Source: Bacillota bacterium
GTDB taxonomy: Bacteria > Bacillota > Desulfotomaculia > Desulfotomaculales > JAJYZD01
Assembly (NCBI GenBank): GCA_021800315.1
Contig: JAJYZD010000111.1
Span: 1 to 10,966, forward strand
Length of the DNA stretch: 10,966 bases
Direction: 5' to 3'
Below, piece after piece: positions 1-6,065 of this stretch (positions are counted from its first letter, which is position 1; every line of letters begins with the position of its first letter). The translations under genes were made by a program, and so were the position numbers. The notes beneath the pieces were generated by a model, which did no database searches, was not told the DNA's origin, and saw only the letters and a list, made by a program, of their open reading frames with translations.

Positions 1-177
1 AACCCGCTTAAATCCGTCCTACTTTTTATCAAAATCCATTTCATGTATGAACAGGATTGTTATGCCAGCCAGCCCGGTCCCGAAACCGCCCCGGCCTGCC
101 CCACCGGAATTTCATTCGTCAGGCCTGCAAATACAACCTTCGACTTTACACCATGATACCACCCTTTCCGCAGAACA
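1..177. other. left-edge region, no supported gene
   Basis: This stretch lies downstream of the minus-strand gene that stops at 178. Short open frames run through it on both strands, but none has a convincing Shine-Dalgarno sequence or protein-like composition. A minus-strand ATG at 43 opens a frame that runs off the left edge, without an SD. I see no RNA gene or clear terminator. Confidence 0.4.
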
Positions 178-870
178 TCAATACTTTTTACACTTCGTGG
201 CAACCGAATGCGACTTGCGCAAAAAGTATAGCGTCCTATTATTATCACCCAAATTCTTCAGGGAAAACGCATAGGCATTGTTTATGATAAGCAAGTCCAC
301 ATTATTGCGAATTGTTTCTGATTTGAGTTTAATATCAAAAACAGGATTATTCAGCCATTCGTAATATGTGATGATGTCACGAATGCTTTTGAGGCGGTCG
401 TGTAACTGACGGGTATGTATTATTAATGGGCGCACTATTTCAAGTTCATCATGTCGAAAGGTCAGTGTCATTATTCTTTCGTGATCGCTTCGCTGATTCC
501 CCCTGACGTCCGGTATATCTTTGGTTGCTTTTTGAAAAGCAACTTCTTTAGTCTGATATTTAGCCTGATATAAAAAGGTAAGAATCGCGTGTTTTAGGGC
601 GCTGGTTGTAGTGAGGTAGTTATTCATAGTGATTGTGATGCTCTCGCGGTAATGGTTGCATAATTTTAGGAGCAGGAGGATGTCGGCAGGTGTATATGGA
701 CTCCGGCCATCAGCGAGAGCCAGCCATACCCCCAGAATAGTCTGTCTGTTCCCCTTTTTGCATCTGGCAGAATCTAGGGAAACATTCGACGAAGTATGTA
801 TGGACCGAGCATCTGTCATCTGCCACTGATTCCAGGTGCGGTCGATGACATCATTGTCAGTCGCTGGCAT
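178..870 (-). CDS. hypothetical protein, 230 aa
   Basis: I do not recognise the family. The ATG at 870 is preceded on the minus strand by GGAGGG with a 6-nt gap to the start, and the frame stays open for 230 codons to a TGA. The protein is predicted soluble: no signal peptide or long hydrophobic segment is evident. The middle (about residues 60-150) has leucine/isoleucine-rich stretches such as ILLLLKLCNHY that could be helical, and the C-terminus is basic (ending TKCKKY). Base composition is more AT-rich than the mobilization and replication genes, as in the neighbour at 1122-1799, suggesting the two share an origin different from the plasmid backbone. The gene diverges from 1122-1799 across a 250-bp intergenic region. 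No function is proposed. Confidence 0.6.
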   Translation of the reverse strand: MPATDNDVIDRTWNQWQMTDARSIHTSSNVSLDSARCKKGNRQTILGVWLALADGRSPYTPADILLLLKLCNHYRESITITMNNYLTTTSALKHAILTFLYQAKYQTKEVAFQKATKDIPDVRGNQRSDHERIMTLTFRHDELEIVRPLIIHTRQLHDRLKSIRDIITYYEWLNNPVFDIKLKSETIRNNVDLLIINNAYAFSLKNLGDNNRTLYFLRKSHSVATKCKKY

Positions 871-1051
871 ACGTATCCCTCCTCGGTGATGATACCGGCG
901 TGTCGCCGGCCGGCTGGGCGGACGTTACGAGGGTGCGCTGGGCGCTCGGCAGAAGTAAGTATAATTTCAACTACATACTACACCACAGTATCCCCAATTG
1001 CAACAATTTTTTTCTGCGATAAAACCCTCTACAAAATAGATAGAATTCGGT

Positions 1052-1081
1052 TTGCAGTTGGCCGAGGAAAGGTAGTATAAT
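1052..1081 (+). promoter_or_regulatory. putative promoter of the 1122-1799 gene
   Basis: A perfect -10 TATAAT lies at 1076-1081. A weak -35 candidate, TTGCAG (1052-1057), is 18 bp upstream. The predicted start near 1088 gives a leader of about 34 nt, which ends with the GGGGAG ribosome binding site at 1108-1113. Confidence 0.5.
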
Positions 1082-1121
1082 ATATAGTGACATACCTCAG
1101 TCTTCCAGGGGAGTGTGACAT

Positions 1122-1799
1122 ATGGAAAATAAAGGTCGTAATCCTTTTCAGGATTATAGTTATGTATGGGCTGAAGCAAAAGGTTTATCTGATAGGAAAT
1201 GGATGATAGCTGACTTGACGGAGGAAGCAGCAAAAGAAGATTCGATCCAATTAGTTGAAGAGATTGTGCTTTGGTTGTCTCGCGTAATCTCGCACTTAGT
1301 CTATAACCATCCCATAAAAGAACAAGTTGCGGAACCTGCCTTCAAGAGTCAATTAATAGAGAAAGTCGCCCAAAACATAAATACATTATATGCCTACATT
1401 ACTTCGGAATACACCAATCCTCCTGATGAGGATAAATGTTACCAAGCTGGTGGATCAAACCTCAGCCTAACCATTATATTGTTTAGTAGTCTTACTCACA
1501 ATATGGCGTTTGATAGGTTGCATGAGGAATTTGATATCTTAAAAGGCAGTATGCCGCGCCTGGCTTTCGCTATCAAGCTAGCCAGGACAAGGTTGAAACT
1601 TGACTTTCAAGTATTGTCAGATAAGAAAAATGACGAAGCCATAACAGTGCAGGAACTAGCAGATCTAGCAGATGTGACTTATATGGCCATTAAGAAACAA
1701 CTAAATGTAAAAATTAGGGCTCAAAGAAAAGGAAATACATGGGCTATACCAGTTGAAGAAGCGTTGAAATATCTGAAAGAGAGGAAAAGTAAGTCATAA
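1122..1799 (+). CDS. hypothetical protein with C-terminal helix-turn-helix, 225 aa
   Basis: The ATG at 1122 follows GGGGAG at 1108-1113 with 8 nt spacing, and a perfect -10 box lies upstream. Residues 1-170 look mainly helical, with hydrophobic segments such as IVLWLSRVISHLVYNH, and match no family I know. Residues about 174-222 resemble a small winged or excisionase-like helix-turn-helix: ITVQELADLADVTYMAIKKQ, then KGNTWAIPVEEALKYLKERK, a pattern common in MerR-like/HTH_17 domains. A DNA-binding regulator or partner protein is therefore possible, but no target is visible. The gene is AT-rich compared with the plasmid backbone, is transcribed opposite to nearly every other gene here, and ends in a strong terminator, so it looks like a self-contained cargo gene. 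Confidence 0.75.
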   Translation: MENKGRNPFQDYSYVWAEAKGLSDRKWMIADLTEEAAKEDSIQLVEEIVLWLSRVISHLVYNHPIKEQVAEPAFKSQLIEKVAQNINTLYAYITSEYTNPPDEDKCYQAGGSNLSLTIILFSSLTHNMAFDRLHEEFDILKGSMPRLAFAIKLARTRLKLDFQVLSDKKNDEAITVQELADLADVTYMAIKKQLNVKIRAQRKGNTWAIPVEEALKYLKERKSKS

Positions 1800-1855
1800 G
1801 ACTTTACCATATTCGTTGGTATATGTGACAGGAACGAAACCTTACGAAAACTCAC

Positions 1856-1904
1856 AGGCGACCTTGGACCGTAGAAAGTCCTTGGTCGCCTTCCTTTTTT
1901 CTTT
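1856..1904 (+). terminator. intrinsic terminator of the 1122-1799 gene
   Basis: A hairpin with arms AGGCGACC..GGAC and GTCC..GGTCGCCT (1856-1890, a 2-nt internal mismatch, loop about 8 nt) is followed by TTCCTTTTTTCTTT. This is a strong rho-independent terminator on the plus strand. Confidence 0.85.
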
Positions 1905-1914
1905 CCAGCCCAGC
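1895..1914 (+). repeat. 20-bp repeat, copy 1
   Basis: TTTTTTCTTTCCAGCCCAGC is repeated exactly at 6343-6362. An imperfect inverted partner lies at 1992-2010 (GCAGGGCTGGAGAAAAAAT). The arms of this copy overlap the T-tract of the preceding terminator. Confidence 0.7.
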
Positions 1915-1998
1915 ATGTCTCCTCGGGCATCCTGTGATCCGCCACATCTTGACAGCCTACGGTCGAGGTGCTATCCTGCGGGGCGGGACAAGCAGGGC

Positions 1999-2045
1999 TG
2001 GAGAAAAAATAAAGGGAGAAGCCCTGTGTTCACAAGACTTCTTCC
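1999..2045 (-). terminator. minus-strand terminator beyond the toxin/mob region
   Basis: Read on the minus strand, GGGAAGAAG and CTTCTCCC form an imperfect stem (about 2013-2045), followed by TTTATTTTTTC. It would end minus-strand transcripts entering from the mob operon. The arm GGGAGAAGCC recurs in hairpins at 5281 and 6034. Confidence 0.55.
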
Positions 2046-2049
2046 CTGT

Positions 2050-2078
2050 TTTACTTTCCGGCCGGAACCTGGTATAAT
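2050..2078 (+). promoter_or_regulatory. promoter of the small toxin gene
   Basis: -35 TTTACT (2050-2055), a 17-bp spacer and a perfect -10 TATAAT (2073-2078). It predicts an mRNA starting near 2085 with a leader of about 90 nt. Confidence 0.7.
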
Positions 2079-2113
2079 TTGTTCGGTTGCGGGGGATAAC
2101 CCCGCTGGCTCAT

Positions 2114-2170
2114 CCCTCCTCCGAGGCCGGCCGCAAAGGGGCCGTGGTCGTGAGGCCGTTAAGAGGGGGG
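2114..2170 (+). promoter_or_regulatory. SD-sequestering leader element
   Basis: CCCTCCTC at 2114-2121 can pair over 8 bp (one G-U) with the ribosome binding site GAGGGGGG at 2163-2170. Masking of the SD by an upstream anti-SD is typical of type I toxin mRNAs and would keep the primary transcript poorly translated. Confidence 0.5.
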
Positions 2171-2177
2171 TGGTGCC

Positions 2178-2258
2178 GTGGAATTGCATGTAGCGGTTCC
2201 CGTGGCCTTGGCCACATTGAGCGTCTTGGCGCTCTTGATCCGTAAAAAACTGAAATAG
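2178..2258 (+). CDS. candidate type I toxin, 26-aa hydrophobic peptide
   Basis: GTG start 7 nt after the G-rich SD at 2163-2170, stop TAG at 2256-2258. The predicted peptide begins MELHVAV, continues with a single hydrophobic stretch (PVALATLSVLALLI) and ends in a basic tail, RKKLK. A short transmembrane helix with a lysine/arginine-rich C-terminus is the architecture of small membrane-acting type I toxins (TxpA/BsrG/holin-like toxin group). It has its own promoter, an SD-masking leader, a terminator and an oppositely directed promoter just beyond the terminator. Family membership is inferred from architecture only. It could also be a non-toxic small membrane peptide. Confidence 0.6.
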   Translation: MELHVAVPVALATLSVLALLIRKKLK

Positions 2259-2352
2259 CCGCCTTTCGGCGACTACCTCAGCTGCAATCTCCACGACCCG
2301 GCTACCTTGCGGCAACTGCGAGAGGTCAGAGTCACCAGCTCTGGCCTCTTCT
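2244..2352 (-). ncRNA. predicted antisense RNA (type I antitoxin)
   Basis: A minus-strand promoter at 2359-2387 predicts a start near 2352. The RNA would cross the toxin mRNA's terminator and 3' UTR and overlap its last codons. A stem GTCGCC-GAAA-GGCGGC (2258-2273) followed by TATTTCAG and a T6 run (complement of A's at 2244-2249) would terminate it, giving about 110 nt. This convergent 3'-overlap is the TxpA/RatA arrangement. The RNA itself is a prediction. Confidence 0.5.
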
Positions 2353-2356
2353 TCTT
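2321..2356 (+). terminator. terminator of the toxin mRNA
   Basis: An 11-bp stem, AGAGGTCAGAG/CTCTGGCCTCT, with one G-U pair and a 7-nt loop is followed by TCTTCTT. It lies about 60 bp past the toxin stop codon. Confidence 0.7.
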
Positions 2357-2358
2357 AT

Positions 2359-2387
2359 GTTATACCACCCCCTGCGGGAAAATGCAA
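2359..2387 (-). promoter_or_regulatory. antisense promoter for the antitoxin RNA
   Basis: On the minus strand: -35 TTGCAT (2382-2387), a 17-bp spacer, -10 TATAAC (2359-2364). It sits immediately beyond the toxin terminator and just downstream of the last mob-operon gene. Confidence 0.55.
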
Positions 2388-2392
2388 GAGGC

Positions 2393-2623
2393 TCAACGGT
2401 CCTCATCCCGGTCTTCAGCCCTTCCGAAGATTCGGCCAAACAACCCGGGCCGGCGCTGGGGCGGCCGGGATTCTTTCCGGGTGTTGGTCGGGCCCAACAG
2501 GTCATCGTCTTCTTCGAGGTCGGCCAGCATGCGGGCCTTCTCCCGCTCCCAAAATCGCTCTTCGTCCCGGCGGTTAGCGGAGTCCCAGTCATCCAGCATG
2601 TTCAGCAGATCGTTCGTGTTCAC
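2393..2623 (-). CDS. hypothetical small acidic protein, 76 aa
   Basis: GTG start at 2623, preceded by GGAAGGTGGG about 9 nt upstream. It lies 21 bp after the relaxase stop codon, so it is probably the last gene of the mobilization operon. The N-terminal two thirds is highly charged and probably helical (MLDDWDSANRRDEERFWERE). The C-terminus has an amphipathic stretch, RRPGLFGRIFGRAEDR, which could contact membrane or a protein partner. No family recognised. Its position suggests a role with the relaxase, but that is inference. Confidence 0.6.
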   Translation of the reverse strand: MNTNDLLNMLDDWDSANRRDEERFWEREKARMLADLEEDDDLLGPTNTRKESRPPQRRPGLFGRIFGRAEDRDEDR

Positions 2624-2644
2624 GTGCTTTTCCCACCTTCCATA

Positions 2645-4099
2645 TCAGCGATCCATGCCGTGCTGTATCTGCCGGCGTTTAACCCGGGCAATTTCTTCTT
2701 CGGCTGCCAGCCGTTCGGCCTTGAGTTCTTCTTCCCGAACGGTCCTAAATAACCCTGTGAACATGGCTACAGCCGCCTGCTGGGCAGAGGTGGACTCTCG
2801 AAAGGAGACGTAATCGGCGGCGTGCTCGATGGATTTTGCGACCGTGGCCACCAGCCGCTGCTCCTCGATGTCCCGGACCTTGGCGGGGTGGGCCGCCAAG
2901 AACCGGTCCACATCGGGGCGCAAGTGCGGGTCGGCCAGAAGCTCCCGGGCCAGGACGCCGGCGGCTTCTTTCCGGGCATCGCCTTTCATACCGGCTATTC
3001 GTCGTACCTCCTGGTGGATTCGCCCCGCCAGGTCATCGCTCACGTCGCCCTGGCCCCGGATCGCGGCCAGGGCCACCTGGACAACTTCATCCCGTCGCCC
3101 GGCCCGGTCAAGGCGAGCAGCGCCCTGAAGGACCGACTGAGAAAGCCTGTCCCGCAGATCGGCCACGGCGTTGTCAGCTGCTTTTTGGTGGGCCGTCGGG
3201 TCATCGCTGTAGTACCCGGCCATCTCGACCGCGATTGCCGCGTACCGGTCCACCAGGGCGCGGTACTCGGGCACCCGGTTGGTCAGCCAGTCAGCTATCT
3301 GCCGGGCCTGGTCCTTCGCCTCCGGGGGCATGAATTTCAGGGCCACACGGCCGTCGCTGGGCATCAGGGCCCGGAGGTCATCGAGCTTTCGACCCAGTTC
3401 CTCTGCCTGGCTGGTTGAAAGCCTCGGCGGGATTCCGTCAAGACCCCTGCCCCTGGCCACCCGCACGCCGGCGGCCACTTCGCTACGGCCATCACGGACC
3501 AGAACATCCCGGGCTGCGCTCTTTTCCCGGGCGAGGCGTTCCCTTTCCGGACGATAGAGGGAAGAGACCCACATCCGCTTGATGTCGCGGATTTCGTCCT
3601 GCCGCCACTTCCCCCGTTGCCTCTGCGGGGGGTGCTCCCACACGAGCAAATGGATGTGAGGGTGGCCGTCCTTCCGGTGCATGGCGGCCACCCAACGGAG
3701 GCGGTCCTGCGGGATGCCGAGCTTTTCGGCCATGGGGGGGAGGATCACCCGGGCGGCGTCCTCCCATGCCGGCCGGTCGAGCAACGCGCCGCCCATGGCA
3801 CGGGCATCCGTCTCTGTGACGCTGACAAATGCCCGCCAGACCGGTCCCTGGTGTTCCCGGAGTTCGGCGGCTATGGCCTGGGGGTCGGGGAGGCGGCCGG
3901 GGTCCGGACCGATGTACCCGGTGCTCCCCGGCCGTCCGGCCATGTAAGCGGCGTGGACCGCCGCGTCGTCGCGGGGATCTCCGTGCTCGCCGGCCCGGAC
4001 AAGCTCCTCCTTGGACGGGTTGCCCATGTAGTCAAGGTGGCCGATTGCGCCGCCGCCCTGGGCGTAGAAATGGACTTTTAGTACGAGGGGACGAAGCAT
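2645..4099 (-). CDS. mobL: MobL-type relaxase, 484 aa
   Basis: Relaxase that would nick at oriT and lead the transferred strand during plasmid mobilization. The relaxase-like domain spans roughly residues 1-220. A histidine cluster at H141, H146, H148 and H150 (GHPHIHLLVWEHPP) is the metal-binding motif of HUH-type relaxases. Tyr24 in HLDYMG is a candidate catalytic tyrosine but is not proven. The layout (Y-rich N-terminus, a segment around VWRAFVSVTETDA, LRWVAAMH before the His cluster, and a charged RERLAREKSAARDVL region after it) fits MobL proteins of Firmicutes plasmids as I recall them. Residues about 230-484 look helical and rich in Arg/Glu, with no primase domain evident, unlike RSF1010 MobA-RepB. 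The ATG at 4099 follows AAGGAGG with about 10 nt spacing; that SD lies directly after the stop of the acidic-tail frame at 4118-4258, suggesting translational coupling. Confidence 0.85.
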   Translation of the reverse strand: MLRPLVLKVHFYAQGGGAIGHLDYMGNPSKEELVRAGEHGDPRDDAAVHAAYMAGRPGSTGYIGPDPGRLPDPQAIAAELREHQGPVWRAFVSVTETDARAMGGALLDRPAWEDAARVILPPMAEKLGIPQDRLRWVAAMHRKDGHPHIHLLVWEHPPQRQRGKWRQDEIRDIKRMWVSSLYRPERERLAREKSAARDVLVRDGRSEVAAGVRVARGRGLDGIPPRLSTSQAEELGRKLDDLRALMPSDGRVALKFMPPEAKDQARQIADWLTNRVPEYRALVDRYAAIAVEMAGYYSDDPTAHQKAADNAVADLRDRLSQSVLQGAARLDRAGRRDEVVQVALAAIRGQGDVSDDLAGRIHQEVRRIAGMKGDARKEAAGVLARELLADPHLRPDVDRFLAAHPAKVRDIEEQRLVATVAKSIEHAADYVSFRESTSAQQAAVAMFTGLFRTVREEELKAERLAAEEEIARVKRRQIQHGMDR

Positions 4100-4117
4100 G
4101 TCGTGTATTCCTCCTTC

Positions 4118-4258
4118 TTAGGCGAATGGCAGTTCAAAATCATCATCCTGGTCCGGCGGATCCGGAGAGGTCGGAGAGGTACTCCCGGTTGCGTTCTCAG
4201 TGCCGCGGAGAGGACTTAATATTTGTTGGGTTCGTGGTAACGGTCTCCTTTTTGGGGC
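4118..4258 (-). pseudogene. acidic SSB-like C-terminal tail in the -1 frame of the upstream RHH gene
   Basis: After a TAA at 4259-4261 this frame is open to a TAA at 4118-4120. It contains no ATG, GTG or TTG start. Its end is strikingly protein-like: Ser/Thr/Pro/Asp-rich (SPTSPDPPDQ), then DDDFELPFA and stop, which resembles the acidic tip of single-stranded DNA-binding proteins (acidic run, hydrophobic, Pro-Phe). It is the -1 frame relative to the RHH gene at 4216-4548 and overlaps its last codons, where an A5 run (4249-4253) follows a C4 run. One extra base there would fuse the two into one protein of about 142 aa. The stop directly abuts the relaxase SD, as expected of a real gene end. Either a frameshift mutation, a sequencing error or programmed -1 frameshifting would explain it. 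Confidence 0.6.
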
Positions 4259-4548
4259 TTAAAATGGTTCCAGATTCGTTCTGCGGCGGTTGTGCCCCGT
4301 TCAGCGGTTGCCGCAATGTGGGCCAGGGAACCCTGCAATTCCTCCCGGATAGCGGCCCGGATCATCTCCTGGACCGCAGCCGCACTGTCCACGGTGGCGG
4401 CAATACCAAGGGCATGATCCAGGAGTTCGCGGACAGCCTGATTGCGGGATATGCCGTGCTGTTGTGCATATGCGTCCAGTGCCCGGGCTTGCGTGTCGGT
4501 TAACAGTATCTCGCGACTGACAGAATATGACTTTGTGATGTTAGGCAT
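4216..4548 (-). CDS. MobC-like RHH relaxosome accessory protein (in-frame product 110 aa)
   Basis: The start is taken at the ATG at 4548, with GGAAG 8 nt upstream; a GTG three codons earlier is less well placed. The N-terminus (SREILLTDTQARALDAYAQQHGISRNQAVRELLDHAL, residues about 10-48) has the beta strand-helix-turn-helix pattern of ribbon-helix-helix DNA-binding proteins. The following 50 residues are helical (VQEMIRAAIREELQGSLAHI). Such small proteins bind next to nic and help the relaxase. It follows the other RHH gene by 15 bp and precedes the relaxase, so all are probably one operon. The annotated stop at 4216 may be premature: a natural extension with an SSB-like tip is in the -1 frame (4118-4258). 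Confidence 0.7.
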   Translation of the reverse strand: MPNITKSYSVSREILLTDTQARALDAYAQQHGISRNQAVRELLDHALGIAATVDSAAAVQEMIRAAIREELQGSLAHIAATAERGTTAAERIWNHFKPQKGDRYHEPNKY

Positions 4549-4563
4549 TGATGACACTTCCGG

Positions 4564-4971
4564 TTATTGATTGGCCGATTTGTTGGATTTACTGCGAAGA
4601 TCTTCGGCTGCCTTCTGACGATACTCACCCAGCAACTTCTGGGCATGATCCTCTGGTAAGGGCAAAGTTCCCCGGGGCGCAGTCAAAAGCGCCAATAGCA
4701 TAGAGACCACCACTTTTGCATTAAATGCGCCCTGGAAGGCGAATTCGCAGGTGGGGGTCAATTCCTTCTGAACAACGCGACGAACTGCTGCTTCGACGGC
4801 ACCAATGCCGTCTACGGCCGCTTCCTCGGAGAGCTGGCGGGCCAATATGCGTCGGACGGTTTCCGCTATCGAACTGTTATTGCTGCCGGCACGCTCCTTG
4901 ATTTGTTGCATCATTTTGGCAGTAATAGGAACCTGCAATACTTCGGGGAATCTGATAGTAGATTGCGGCAT
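4564..4971 (-). CDS. RHH-type mobilization accessory protein, 135 aa
   Basis: ATG at 4971 preceded by AGGAGGT with 8-9 nt spacing. Residues about 12-47 (VPITAKMMQQIKERAGSNNS, then SIAETVRRILARQL) match the pattern of CopG/MobC-like ribbon-helix-helix domains. The middle has a hydrophobic helix (AKVVVSMLLALLT), the C-terminus is basic and charged. It is the first gene of the minus-strand mobilization operon and sits next to a repeat-rich, oriT-like region, so binding there, either as relaxosome component or autorepressor, is likely. It may pair with the similar-sized RHH protein encoded downstream. Function is inferred from fold pattern and position. Confidence 0.7.
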   Translation of the reverse strand: MPQSTIRFPEVLQVPITAKMMQQIKERAGSNNSSIAETVRRILARQLSEEAAVDGIGAVEAAVRRVVQKELTPTCEFAFQGAFNAKVVVSMLLALLTAPRGTLPLPEDHAQKLLGEYRQKAAEDLRSKSNKSANQ

Positions 4972-5009
4972 CGTGACATACCTCCTAATATACCTCCATG
5001 AATTTTCCT

Positions 5010-5220
5010 AGGAATGACAGGCGATAACGCGAATACTACCTCCTTGTAGGGAGGTAAGACTCGTAAAAGTACTGGGTCTTACAAGTCAACTACGCGGCAC
5101 TGCCGCGTATGTGTTACTGGGTGCTTCTTATCCTGTTTGCCCCTATCTCCCCATCATCTGCCCCTATCTCCCCATCACCTCTCCTCCTATAAGAAGCAGA
5201 ACAGCTAAGAAATGACAGGT
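5010..5220. other. oriT: oriT-like repeat region upstream of the mob operon
   Basis: The region holds several symmetrical elements: ACCTCC/GGAGGT (5038-5055), GTAAGAC and GTCTTAC around a 15-nt loop (5054-5082), and a 9-bp palindrome TACGCGGCA-C-TGCCGCGTA (5091-5109). Beyond these are two direct copies of TGCCCCTATCTCCCCATCA (5138-5156, 5159-5177; period 21 bp), framed by GCTTCTTA (5123-5130) and TAAGAAGC (5191-5198). AATGACAGG occurs at 5013 and 5211. Position directly upstream of two RHH proteins and a relaxase, with inverted repeats plus helical-phase direct repeats, is what an oriT with accessory-protein sites looks like. I cannot identify the nic site. Confidence 0.5.
5138..5177. repeat. 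tandem 19-bp direct repeat, period 21 bp
   Basis: Two exact copies of TGCCCCTATCTCCCCATCA, at 5138-5156 and 5159-5177. The spacing of two helical turns suits cooperative binding by a dimeric protein such as one of the RHH proteins encoded nearby. Confidence 0.85.
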
Positions 5221-5274
5221 ACTTTTCCACCTCCATTTCCACTTCTTCACCCCCATTTAACCCTCATTTTTGCC

Positions 5275-5312
5275 AAACACAGGGAGAAGCCTACTATCAA
5301 GACTTTTCCACC
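5275..5312 (-). terminator. terminator-like hairpin sharing a 17-bp repeat
   Basis: AAACACAGGGAGAAGCC at 5275-5291 is repeated exactly at 6028-6044. With the following sequence it forms a weak stem (GGAGAAG with CTTTTCC) and on the minus strand is followed by TGTGTTT. It may be a second terminator after the gene at 5403. Confidence 0.4.
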
Positions 5313-5359
5313 CCAGGATTTGGTTTTCGCGGTCTATCCACGACTTCTGGGAGAAAACG

Positions 5360-5389
5360 GGAAACGGTTGGTGAAAATCAACCGTTTCC
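5360..5389. terminator. terminator after the 5403-5960 gene
   Basis: Perfect 11-bp stem GGAAACGGTTG/CAACCGTTTCC with an 8-nt loop. On the minus strand it is followed by CGTTTTCTCCC, 14 bp past the stop codon of the gene at 5403. Confidence 0.75.
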
Positions 5390-5402
5390 TCCTCTCGTTT
5401 TA

Positions 5403-5960
5403 TTACCGGTCATCCCCACGGTCGGAATCAGCGGCCCGGGTGAGCGGATCGTAGTACCGGGCGGGTTCCTGGGGCTTGTCCCGGCCAGCCTGCGCCACCT
5501 TGGAAATCTGTTGCCAATGAGTGGATACGTAACCCACCGGGTTACCCACCCGATGTTCGCCTTCCCGGTCGACGAGCGAGAACAGGTAATGGATTTCCTG
5601 ATCGTCCTCGACACGGCGGCAGGTGAGGATGGTCGTGCCAATGTGAAATTTCGCCTCCTGGCGGTGAATGCCGTGCTGGTCGGTCCATCCCTTACTGGCG
5701 CGGCACCGCATTTGTTCGACGAATGCCGCGGCGTCCCGGATATTGACTCTGTCCCGCTCTGCCAGGGCCTGCACCAGGTCCTGCATCTCCTTCACCAGCT
5801 TGTCAGGGTCGCGGGCGGCATTATCGAGATACCAGTTCCAGTATTCGGATACCGCCTGTTCGACGACATCGACAACGGTACCTCCGAGCATTTCGGCCTG
5901 GGAATCAATGAGGATCGCCCTGGCCTTGGCAACTGCCACGTGACTTAACTGTTTGGGCAT
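5403..5960 (-). CDS. hypothetical protein, 185 aa, possible RHH-like N-terminus
   Basis: The start is placed at the ATG at 5960, which follows GGAGG with 10 nt spacing. The frame is open further upstream and would add a hydrophobic leader (MGFLLSLIM), but that segment has weaker support. Residues 1-45 (LSHVAVAKARAILIDSQAEM, then VVDVVEQAVSEYWNWYL) could form a small DNA-binding domain of RHH type. Residues about 60-150 contain charged helices and a beta-rich part (HIGTTILTCRRVEDDQEIHY), and the C-terminus is charged and probably disordered. No family recognised. It lies between the replication origin and the mobilization region and is bounded by its own terminators, so it seems independently transcribed. 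A regulator of copy number or transfer is a guess. Confidence 0.6.
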   Translation of the reverse strand: MPKQLSHVAVAKARAILIDSQAEMLGGTVVDVVEQAVSEYWNWYLDNAARDPDKLVKEMQDLVQALAERDRVNIRDAAAFVEQMRCRASKGWTDQHGIHRQEAKFHIGTTILTCRRVEDDQEIHYLFSLVDREGEHRVGNPVGYVSTHWQQISKVAQAGRDKPQEPARYYDPLTRAADSDRGDDR

Positions 5961-6027
5961 GAGTTCCATTCCTCCGTTCATAATCAAGCTCAAAAGAAAG
6001 CCCATCATTACGCACACCACCCCCTCT

Positions 6028-6060
6028 AAACACAGGGAGAAGCCCGTTTCGAGGCTCCTC
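6028..6060 (-). terminator. terminator of the 6066-6266 gene with 17-bp repeat
   Basis: GGGAGAAGCC and GGCTCCTCCC (6034-6059) pair with one mismatch around CGTTTCGA. On the minus strand the stem is followed by TGTGTTTAG, just downstream of the TGA/TAG end of the 6066 gene. The left arm belongs to the AAACACAGGGAGAAGCC repeat also found at 5275. Confidence 0.6.
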
Positions 6061-6065
6061 CCCGC

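Noticed and set aside
1..43. Partial minus-strand gene starting at ATG 43
   Set aside because: Only 14 codons are visible, without a ribosome binding site.
1816..2193. Plus-strand 125-codon frame
   Set aside because: It runs through a strong terminator and the toxin promoter and leader, and its composition is not protein-like.
2822..4081. Long plus-strand open frames opposite the relaxase
   Set aside because: GC-rich shadows of the minus-strand relaxase; low-complexity Pro/Arg/Ser composition and no suitable SD.
5511..5948. Plus-strand 145-codon frame opposite the 5403 gene
   Set aside because: The minus-strand gene has a strong SD, flanking terminators and better protein character.
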